From: Actinobacteria bacterium UBA5182
GTDB taxonomy: Bacteria > Actinomycetota > UBA4738
Length of the DNA stretch: 14,043 bases
NCBI GenBank assembly: GCA_002413185.1
Contig: DHWM01000045.1
Location: 1-14,043, forward strand
Reading direction: 5' to 3'
This document shows positions 6,318 through 12,390 of the stretch, in pieces (positions within the stretch are counted from its first letter, which is position 1; each line of letters starts with the position of its first letter). The translations under genes were made by a program, and so were the position numbers. Below the pieces are notes generated by a model, which was not told the origin of the DNA, searched no databases, and was given only the letters and a program-made list of their open reading frames with translations.

Positions 6318-7210
6318 GCCTTCTCTCCGTACAGCAACAGGTTGTAGAACAGATCCTTCGGCAGGGCTCGGTACAGGAACCGCTGGTCCAGGTCGTACAG
6401 CCTGAGGTAGGTCCGGTAGGCGAACGCCCCCCATCTGGCTCCGAGCGCGCCCGGAGGAACCTCGGCTTCGAGCGTCCTGACCGCCCATCCCACAACCGAG
6501 GACACCAGCTCCTCGGTCTCCACGCGGACCGAGTGAAAGCCGGCCCGGCGGGCCATGGCCGCCGTCTCTTCCGGCACGAAGGTGTGCAGGTCGACGTCCC
6601 ATTCCAGATCCTGGAGGATCCGTTCGTCCTGGGTGAGGCTGGCGGCGCCCTCCGGCGGGGGTTTGCGAAGCTTCGGGGCGAACTCGGCCGCGGTCCGGAC
6701 TGCCCTGCTGGTCAGTCGCCCCACCACGCGGGCCATCCGGTCGCCCTTCCGGGTCGGCTCGCCCGCGACCAGCAGCGCGCCGCCCCGTGCGAGGACCCGG
6801 TGCGCCTCTCGCAGGGCCGCGGCAGGGTCGGGCAGGTGATGCAGGAAGGCGTGGCCGATCACCAGGTCGAAGCTGCCGTCTTCGTACGGGAGCGATTCGG
6901 CGTCCGCGGCCCTGGCGTCGAGGTCACACCCGATGAGCCTGGCGCTCTCGAGGCACGCGGCCAGCATCCCCGGAGAGATGTCGCAGGCGAAGGCGCGTTC
7001 GACGTACCCGGCCTGCCACAGGTTGAGGATGAAAAACCCTGTGCCACAGCCGATCTCGAGCACTCGCGCGTAGTGGGTCCGAGGGAGCATCCGCTCGGCC
7101 CGTTGCCGCACGTAGGAGATGCACCTCTGGTCGAAGGAGATCGACCACTTCGCGTCATAGGAGCGGGCCGCCGCGTCGTGGTACAGGATGTTCGCCTGTT
7201 TGGCATCCAC
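6314..7210 (-). CDS. Class I SAM-dependent methyltransferase
   Basis: Predicted 298-aa methyltransferase. Motif I is V-L-E-I-G-C-G-T-G (50-58). Acidic D77 in A-C-D-I-S-P-G-M is placed to bind the SAM ribose. D-A-E-S-L-P-Y-E-D-G-S-F-D-L-V (103-117) is typical of Methyltransf_11 members. The C-terminal 120 residues are an extra helical region (L-R-L-Y-D-L-D-Q-R near 270) that probably sets substrate choice. GTG 7210 is preferred: GGGGAAG is 8 nt upstream and the start is 5 nt past the hydratase stop, whereas the longer frame is low-complexity shadow. Substrate unknown: lipid, quinone or glycan are all possible. It is co-transcribed with a crotonase upstream and overlaps an LbH acyltransferase downstream. 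Confidence 0.9.
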   Translation of the reverse strand: MDAKQANILYHDAAARSYDAKWSISFDQRCISYVRQRAERMLPRTHYARVLEIGCGTGFFILNLWQAGYVERAFACDISPGMLAACLESARLIGCDLDARAADAESLPYEDGSFDLVIGHAFLHHLPDPAAALREAHRVLARGGALLVAGEPTRKGDRMARVVGRLTSRAVRTAAEFAPKLRKPPPEGAASLTQDERILQDLEWDVDLHTFVPEETAAMARRAGFHSVRVETEELVSSVVGWAVRTLEAEVPPGALGARWGAFAYRTYLRLYDLDQRFLYRALPKDLFYNLLLYGEKA

Positions 7211-7215
7211 TCGGA

Positions 7216-7995
7216 CTACTTCCCCGAGAAGGTTGCCTTGCCCGGCCCCTGGTCGAGCAGCGACTGCATCCCCGTCTTCTGGTCCTCGGTCGCGAAGAGG
7301 TCGGCGAAGACCTCCCGCTCCAGCACGACGCCCGACCGGAAGTCCCCCCGCGCCCCCCAGTTGATGGCGACCTTGGCCGCCCGAAGCGCGGCGGTGGGCC
7401 CCTTCGCGTAGCGCGCCGCGGTCTCGACCGCCTTCGGGTAGACCTCGTCGGGAGGGAAGACCTCGTTGACCAGGCCGATGGCCTTCGCCTCCTCCGCCTT
7501 CACCATCCGGCCCGAGTAGATGAGGTCCTTGGCCCGTCCCGCCCCGATCAGCCGGGGCATCCGCTGTGTTCCCCCAGCCCCGGGGATGATCCCCAGGAGG
7601 ATCTCGGGCTGTCCGAGCCGCGCGTCCTCGGCGGCGAACCGGAGGTCCGCACACATGGCCAGCTCGCAGCCACCACCGAGGCAGTAGCCGTTGATCGCGG
7701 CGATGGTCACCTTCGGGATCTCCTCCACCAGGTTGAACGCCTCCTGGAGGGTCGCGATCATCGGCTTGACCTGGAGCGGGCTCATCGGGAGCATCATCTT
7801 CACGTCGGCTCCCGCCGCGAAGATCTTCTCCCCACCCCAGATCACCACCGCCCGGACATCGTCCCGGAGGGAGACCTCGGTCGCTGCCTCCCGGAGCTCC
7901 AGCGTGAGCTGGTCGTTGATGGCGTTCATGGGAGGCCTGTCCAGCCGGATGGTGGCCACGCCCTCCTCCACATCGAGCCGAACGAGCTCTCCCAT
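7216..7995 (-). CDS. Enoyl-CoA hydratase/isomerase (crotonase family)
   Basis: Predicted 259-aa cytoplasmic enzyme, the usual size for the family. The oxyanion-hole segments are present (A-A-G-A-D-V-K near 60-66; L-G-G-G-C-E-L at 106-112). Both hydratase glutamates are in place: E111 in GGGCEL and E131 in LGQPEI, followed by P-G-A-G-G-T-Q-R. These support trans-2-enoyl-CoA hydration as in fatty-acid β-oxidation. ATG 7995 has AGAGGAGG 5 nt upstream (plus-strand 8001-8008), a very strong site. It heads a minus-strand operon with a methyltransferase and an acyltransferase. That context is unusual for β-oxidation and suggests lipid or secondary-metabolite tailoring (inference). Exact substrate cannot be read from sequence. 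Confidence 0.93.
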   Translation of the reverse strand: MGELVRLDVEEGVATIRLDRPPMNAINDQLTLELREAATEVSLRDDVRAVVIWGGEKIFAAGADVKMMLPMSPLQVKPMIATLQEAFNLVEEIPKVTIAAINGYCLGGGCELAMCADLRFAAEDARLGQPEILLGIIPGAGGTQRMPRLIGAGRAKDLIYSGRMVKAEEAKAIGLVNEVFPPDEVYPKAVETAARYAKGPTAALRAAKVAINWGARGDFRSGVVLEREVFADLFATEDQKTGMQSLLDQGPGKATFSGK

Positions 7996-8132
7996 GCGTT
8001 CCTCCTCTGAGCGGGCGAAGTCGCGGTGCCGGTCAAGTCTATTCGGGACGGGGTGCGGCCAGGCTCGGCACGGATCGCCGCCAAGGGCTGAACGATCGCC
8101 GAATTTCCCCAAGGAGACGTTTGCTCAGGAAT

Positions 8133-8158
8133 GTCCTGGGAACTCATACGTCCAGGAC
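8133..8158. promoter_or_regulatory. Inverted repeat GTCCTGG-N12-CCAGGAC
   Basis: Two perfect 7-bp arms (8133-8139 and 8152-8158) are separated by 12 nt, with centres 19 bp apart. The site lies about 140 bp upstream of the hydratase start, in the gap between divergent genes, so it is a candidate operator. It could also form a hairpin. Confidence 0.35.
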
Positions 8159-8213
8159 GGGCGGGTCGCCGGACCTCCGAACCCCCCCTCGCAGCGACGA
8201 CCGTCCGGCTGTG

Positions 8214-8242
8214 GAGGAGCCGCCTCGATGAGGCGGCTCCTC
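8214..8242. terminator. Perfect 13-bp stem hairpin in a divergent gap
   Basis: Positions 8214-8226 pair perfectly with 8230-8242 around a 3-nt GAT loop, with mostly G-C pairs. On the plus strand a pyrimidine-rich tract follows but no T-run. No gene ends here: the hydratase reads away and the dehydrogenase remnant starts 29 nt later. It may be the terminator of a lost plus-strand gene, an attenuator in the remnant's leader, or part of a mobile repeat. Confidence 0.5.
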
Positions 8243-8270
8243 GTCTCATCCCTCCGAGTGCTCTTACCAT

Positions 8271-8986
8271 GTGTTGACGGAGCTCGGGATCGCCGGCAGG
8301 AAGGCCATCGTCACCGGCGCGTCGAAGGGCTTGGGGCTCGCCATCGCCGAAGAGCTCGCCGGGAGGGAGTCGACCTCTCGATCTGCGCCCGCATCCACAG
8401 GGAGATCCAGGCGGCGGCGGAGCGGCTCCGGGCCACGGGGTGGTCGGTCCATGCCCAGGTCGCGGACGTCACCGATCCGGAGGCCGTCCGGTCCTTCGTC
8501 TCGGCTTCGGTCGAGGCGATGGGCGGACTGGACATCCTGATCAACAACGCGGGCCGGGCCCATCCGGGGAACTTCGAGCAGCTCTCGGACCAGGATTGGC
8601 AGGCCGACCTGGAGGTCAAGCTGTTCCCCGTGATCCGGTGCGCCCGGGAGGCCCTGCCGCACCTTCGGGCCCGAGGCCGCGGGCGCATCGTGAACATCAA
8701 CGCGGTCCTGGGCAAGCAGCCCGACCCAGCATTCTTCGCCACCAGCGTCAACCGCGCGGCATGCCTTTCCCTCACGAAGTCCCTGTCCATCGAGTTGGCG
8801 CCGGAGAACATCCTCATCAACAGCGTGAACATCGGCTCCGTGATCACGCCGCAGTGGGAGAACATCCACCTGAAGCGAGCTCCCGACCTCCCTCGAGAGG
8901 AGTTCTTCCGGCGGCTCGGCGCCGAGGAGATCCCGCTCGGGCTGATGGGAGGTCGTTCGGATCTCATCCTCTTGCTAGAGAGGTGA
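8271..8986 (+). pseudogene. Short-chain dehydrogenase/reductase, frameshifted and truncated
   Basis: The N-terminal piece (GTG 8271) carries the NAD(P)-binding T-G-A-S-K-G-L-G motif. The frame then changes near 8360-8361, where one C seems missing from the expected GCC-CGG-GAG-GGA, and the SDR continues in the other plus frame with V-D-L-S-I-C-A-R, N-N-A-G and R-A-A-C-L-S-L-T-K-S-L. At the usual Y-x3-K site the sequence reads A-T-S-V-N-R-A-A, so the classical catalytic pair is absent; some SDR relatives are like this, from memory. The end is also lost: after I-P-L-G-L-M-G the usual approximately 35 residues (E-V-A...D-G-G) are replaced by a short unrelated tail. About 238 codons remain against about 250-270 normally. 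A sequencing error could explain the frameshift but not the lost end. Confidence 0.8.
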
Positions 8987-8987
8987 T
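8980..8987 (+). promoter_or_regulatory. Strong Shine-Dalgarno GAGGTGAT
   Basis: Eight bases match the sequence complementary to the usual 16S rRNA 3' end. The site lies 4 nt before GTG 8992 and overlaps the stop codon of the dehydrogenase remnant. It favours GTG 8992 over GTG 8983 and indicates that a real gene once started here. Confidence 0.6.
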
Positions 8988-8991
8988 AGAC

Positions 8992-9282
8992 GTGGCCCAC
9001 AGGTATCTTCGAGTGGCGACGGCGAGCGTCGCTTTGCTTGTTTCCGCTTGTGCAGCCAAGCACGTCCCCGTGCCTCATGCGCAGATCTTCTTCTCGATCG
9101 TGCAGCGCAAGGTCCTCACGCCGAACGACTGCACGGACCTCGCCGCTGTGGAGGCCCGGCTCCTCGACTTCCAGCGGCGCTACGAGGGTCTGGCCAAGCC
9201 GTTCGAGTGGAAGTTCACGCGTGCTGACCTCGCCAGGCTGATGGCCCGGCTGGAGGAGAAGGCGCTGGCGGCTGCAGCGTAG
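8992..9282 (+). pseudogene. Lipoprotein-type signal peptide fused to IS630-family transposase C-terminus
   Basis: This 96-codon ORF is a chimera. Residues 1-20 look like a lipoprotein signal: basic H-R-Y-L-R, a hydrophobic stretch, and lipobox V-S-A-C with Cys20. From about residue 24 the sequence matches what I recall of IS630-family transposase C-termini: F-F-S-I-V-Q-R-K-V-L-T-P-N-D, then K-P-F-E-W-K-F-T-R-A-D-L. The preceding H-V-P-V-P-H-A-Q resembles the family's H-V-P-V-H-A-S-W-L-N-Q-x-E with a small internal loss, so the S-W-L-N block and the last catalytic acid are gone. It cannot be an active transposase. It has a strong SD (8980-8987) and an intact frame, so it may be expressed as a small exported or lipid-anchored product. 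GTG 8983 (GTGA overlap) is an alternative start. Confidence 0.65.
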
Positions 9283-9322
9283 GCTCGGGATACGTTAACG
9301 AACTTCCGAACCAGACCACTTA
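9058..9322 (+). mobile_element. Remnant of an IS630-family insertion sequence (right part)
   Basis: It contains the 3' end of the transposase and about 40 nt beyond the stop. A lower-G+C tract with the palindrome CGTTAACG (9293-9300), running to a TA at 9321-9322, could be the right terminus; IS630 elements target TA. No matching inverted left end was found by eye in the window, so the element is deleted on its left. The right boundary is a guess. Confidence 0.5.
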
Positions 9323-9344
9323 GAGTGAGCGCCTCGGCCCGTAG

Positions 9345-9458
9345 GGGGACCACGAAGACAGGGTCGGCGGTGACGGCCATCGCGACGCGCGGCGCCACGC
9401 GCACCACGCGCACGTCGACGCCGTGCCTCGGCCCGATCAGCGCCCGGCCGGCTGGCGA
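9345..9458 (-). pseudogene. Possible fragment of an AIR-synthase-like protein
   Basis: On the minus strand the residues L-I-G-P-R-H-G-V-D-V and M-A-V-T-A-D-P-V-F-V-V-P fit the N-terminal region of PurM/HypE-like 'AIR synthase-related' proteins as I remember them (V-G-P-x-x-G-V-D-A and T-D-P-V-F-V-V-P). The similarity stops at about 9345, close to the suspected IS end. No complete gene exists. The match is short and from memory, so it is weak. Confidence 0.35.
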
Positions 9459-9497
9459 GTTCTTCCGGTCATAGGGACGCCCGCAGAGGAGGAGACA

Positions 9498-9668
9498 GTG
9501 GTGGAGCTCGAGGCGCTCAACCACTTCGGACTGGCAGTCGTGTTCTACAACGTTGGGGCGGAAACGATCCTGAAGTGGCTAGGCGCGCCGCGCGGCCCCG
9601 AGCTTCCGCGGTCCAATCCAAGGCCTCGCGCCGCCCGTAGACAAGGCAGGATGCAACAGAGGGGGACC
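9498..9668 (+). other. Orphan start with strong SD, in frame with the β-helix gene
   Basis: GGAGGAG (9488-9494) precedes GTG codons at 9498 and 9501. The next 30 or so codons read protein-like (L-N-H-F-G-L-A-V-V-F-Y-N-V-G, then T-I-L-K-W-L-G). After that the frame becomes Arg/Pro-rich and runs without a stop into ATG 9669. Using it would bury the β-helix signal peptide 57 residues inside, so I treat it as the 5' scrap of another gene. The remaining gap 9283-9497 holds the IS end and the possible AIR-synthase scrap, with no complete gene. Confidence 0.35.
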
Positions 9669-12020
9669 ATGTCAAAGAGAAGGTTCGTCCGGCTCGTGCC
9701 AGTCGTCTGTGCAGCGCTCACCGGGATCGCCACTGTGGCCCTGCCCGCCCAAGCCTCGGCCTCTCTCGCCACCATGACGGTCACGAGCACCGCCGACCTG
9801 AGCGCGCCGTGCTCCCCCGGCGCAGTCTCGCTGAGATGCGCCATCCTCGCGGCGAACCACGCCGGGAGCGGCGTGACCATCGCCTTCTCGATCCCCTCCG
9901 GCGACCCGGGGTGCGTGGGAACCCCGACCGTCTGCACCATCGCGCCCACGAAAGCCCTGCCGCCGCTCACCGCGAGCGACACCGTGATCGACGGGTTCAC
10001 CCAGGCGGGTGGCGCGCCGAACGATCTCCCCCTCTCCCGGGGCGACGACGCCAAGATCGTGGTTCGTCTGGACGGCTCGGCGGCGGGCGAGGGCGTGAGC
10101 GGCATGTCGATCACGGGCCCCCGCGACACCGTCCGCGGCCTGTCGATCACGGGGTTCATCATCTGCATCACGTGCGGGCCGATCCCCGGGCAGGTGACGG
10201 GCGGTTCGGGCATCGAGGTCCTGTCGACCGATGACGTCGTGGCCGGGAACTTCCTGGGGCTCCTTCCCGACGGCCTCACCGGGGCGCCGAACCAGCTCGC
10301 CGGCGTCGACGTGACGGGCCCGGACGCCGGTTCGGCGACGATCGGCGGCATCGATCCGGCGTCCACGAACGTGCTCTCCGGCAACGAGCAGTGCACCTCC
10401 GGCGACTGCGAGGGCTTCGGCGCCTACGTCGACGTCAGCGGCCCCGGGACCATCGTCGAGCGGAACCTCATCGGGACGACCGCGTCCGGGCGGACCGAGC
10501 TCCCGAACGCGGCGACCGGCCTGGTGGTGCTCGCCGCCCGGACGACCGTCACGGGCAACGTCATCAGCGGGAGCGGCGGGGACGCCGTGCTGACCGGCGG
10601 GGACGGGATCACGCTGTCCCACAACCTCATCGGGACCGACGCGACGGGCCTGAGGGGTGTGGAGAACCACAGCCACGGGATCGACATCCAGGCGAACGGC
10701 AACGTCGTCAGCAACAACGTGATCAGCCACAACGGCGACACGGGCCTGGTGGTCTCCGGCACCGGCACCGTGGTCCGAGGGAACCTGATCGGCACCGACG
10801 CCGCGGGCACCCGGGCGCTGGCGAACGGGTTCGATCCCTCGGCCATCTTCCTGGGCCAGCCGATCAACGGGACGGACGGCATCGTCCTGTGCGGTGGCGG
10901 GAACACCGTGGGCGGCTCGAGGCCCCGGCAGGGCAACCTGGTGAGCGGCAACGTCGGCAACGGGATCTTCGTGGGCGCCGACGGGAACATCATTCAGGGG
11001 AACCTGGTGGGCACCGACGCGACGGGCGCGGTGGCGCTCCCGAACAAGGTCGACGGCATCGGGTCGCGGGCGAATGGCTTCAAGGGCGTGGGGTTCTGCC
11101 AGCAGGCCTCGAACGGCGGCGGCGGCGCGAACAACACCATAGGGGGGACGGAGGCCGGAGCGGGCAACCTCGTGAGCGGGAACCTCGGGCACGGCATCGA
11201 CCTGGTCGGCGCCCGCAACGTCACCATCGCCGGCAACCGGATCGGGACGAACCTCGCCGGGACCGCCGCACTCGGGAACAAGGGAGCGGGCGTCATTCTG
11301 GGGCCGACGTGCGACGACGGCGTCTGCACGCCGAGCACGGGCGATCAGATCCAGGGGAACGCCGTCGGCGCGAACGGCAAGGACGGCGTCGACGTGAACG
11401 GACTCGGCGGCGGAACGGGGATCATCATCGCGGGGAACATGATCGGGACCGACGCAGCCGGCCAACCGACGTTCGGCAACGGCGGCGCCGGCATCGCTAT
11501 CGGCCATCGCGCGAGCTCCGACGTCGTGGGGGGCATCGGGCCCTCGGATGCGAACCTCATCGCGGGCAACGCCGGGCCCGGAATCCTCATCGGGGCCGCG
11601 GCGGGCGACAGCGCTACCCACGTCGTCGTGGAGGGCAACGCCACGTTCGCCAACGGCGGGCTCGGCATCGACTTGGCCCCGCAGGGCGTGATCGACTGCT
11701 CAACAACGCCCCCCGGGCCGAACGGCTACGCGGCCTGTCCGGTCATCGGCGCGGCGACGACGACATCGGTGAGCGGGACTGCATGTCCGGGCTGCACCGT
11801 GGAATTGTTCCGCGCGCTGGCGGGCACCGGCGACTCCGGACACGGTGAGGGGGCGAAGCTGGTCGGTCGGGGACTTGCGGCGAGCGACGGCACGTGGAGC
11901 GTCGCGGTGGCGCCCGGTGCGGTCGGCTCAGGCGATCAGGTCACGGCGACGGCCACGACACCGGTGGGAACCGTTCCGCCGGGGACGTCGGAGTTCGCCG
12001 CGAACGTCGCGGTGAGCTGA
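9669..12020 (+). CDS. Secreted right-handed parallel β-helix repeat protein
   Basis: Predicted 783-aa secreted protein. The signal peptide spans about 1-29 (K-R-R, hydrophobic core, P-A-Q-A before the cut). Residues 47-63 resemble the CSLREAI-x2-A-N motif of exported β-helix proteins, but the Glu is replaced: S-L-R-C-A-I. Residues about 150-675 are β-helix with a recurring G-N-x-I-G-T-D-A-x-G turn near 192, 264, 318, 371, 444, 521 and 589. Residues about 675-783 form a separate β-rich module with C-P-G-C and a V-A-P-G...T-A-T-A-T-T pattern, like the Ig-like C-terminus common in this family. ATG 9669 follows AGAGGGGG at 3-4 nt spacing. Relatives include pectate-lyase/NosD-like folds, but no catalytic set is evident, so adhesin or surface function is equally likely. 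Confidence 0.92.
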   Translation: MSKRRFVRLVPVVCAALTGIATVALPAQASASLATMTVTSTADLSAPCSPGAVSLRCAILAANHAGSGVTIAFSIPSGDPGCVGTPTVCTIAPTKALPPLTASDTVIDGFTQAGGAPNDLPLSRGDDAKIVVRLDGSAAGEGVSGMSITGPRDTVRGLSITGFIICITCGPIPGQVTGGSGIEVLSTDDVVAGNFLGLLPDGLTGAPNQLAGVDVTGPDAGSATIGGIDPASTNVLSGNEQCTSGDCEGFGAYVDVSGPGTIVERNLIGTTASGRTELPNAATGLVVLAARTTVTGNVISGSGGDAVLTGGDGITLSHNLIGTDATGLRGVENHSHGIDIQANGNVVSNNVISHNGDTGLVVSGTGTVVRGNLIGTDAAGTRALANGFDPSAIFLGQPINGTDGIVLCGGGNTVGGSRPRQGNLVSGNVGNGIFVGADGNIIQGNLVGTDATGAVALPNKVDGIGSRANGFKGVGFCQQASNGGGGANNTIGGTEAGAGNLVSGNLGHGIDLVGARNVTIAGNRIGTNLAGTAALGNKGAGVILGPTCDDGVCTPSTGDQIQGNAVGANGKDGVDVNGLGGGTGIIIAGNMIGTDAAGQPTFGNGGAGIAIGHRASSDVVGGIGPSDANLIAGNAGPGILIGAAAGDSATHVVVEGNATFANGGLGIDLAPQGVIDCSTTPPGPNGYAACPVIGAATTTSVSGTACPGCTVELFRALAGTGDSGHGEGAKLVGRGLAASDGTWSVAVAPGAVGSGDQVTATATTPVGTVPPGTSEFAANVAVS

Positions 12021-12390
12021 GAGATGGATGCGGGGACGGAGCAGTCAACGCGTGCGTACGTGCGTGGGAGGGACGTCCGCTCCTGCAACGAGCCAAACAG
12101 GGAAGGGGCTCGCACTAGGAAGAGCACCAGACGCCGGCTGCTGGTGGAAAGCATTTCCGCTGGTGGGCCCTGTTCTCCCGGGAATCAAAGCCAACCGGGT
12201 TCGAGTAAGGCCACTCAGGTCTAATCGGGTCGCGTGGGGAAAGTGGCTCTTTAGCAGCACAAACGTGTCGCCGGCCATTAGCAGTGGACCTGACAGGACC
12301 TCGAGCGCCGGTCGAGCGAAAGGATCTGCTCGGTGGGCTGAATCACGAGTATCGCTGGGCGGCGTGACGCGATTAGGGTTTCTGAACCGT
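12021..12390. other. Gene-free 370-bp stretch with lower G+C and potential RNA structure
   Basis: It lies between the 3' ends of two convergent genes. About 57-58% G+C is counted over 12181-12300, against roughly 70% in neighbouring genes. Open frames exist on both strands but read as random. Several inverted repeats occur: 12125-12146, 12141-12163, GCCACT/AGTGGC at 12210-12247, and a CTCGA/TCGAG hairpin near 12300-12316. CTGAA/TTCAG near 12382-12394 overlaps the oxidoreductase stop. No rRNA, full tRNA or clear U-tailed terminator was found. Confidence 0.5.
12125..12166. repeat. Competing hairpins built on a repeated GCTGGTGG
   Basis: CACCAG (12125-12130) pairs with CTGGTG (12141-12146). The same CTGGTGGAAA can instead pair with TTTCCGCTGG (12154-12163, three G-T pairs) around a GCA loop. 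GCTGGTGG occurs at 12140-12147 and again at 12159-12166. The two folds exclude each other. Confidence 0.45.

Noticed and set aside
9672..11621. A 649-codon frame antisense to the β-helix gene
   Set aside because: It is rich in Arg, Ala, Asp and Val with no recognisable motif, as expected opposite a high-GC repetitive gene.
10391..11848. A 485-codon plus-strand frame inside the β-helix gene
   Set aside because: Arg/Gly/His-rich low complexity caused by the repeated Gly-Asn-Ile-Gly-Thr codons read out of frame.
12185..12215. A tRNA-like T-arm (CCGGGTTCGAG)
   Set aside because: No matching acceptor stem, anticodon arm or D-arm could be placed around it.
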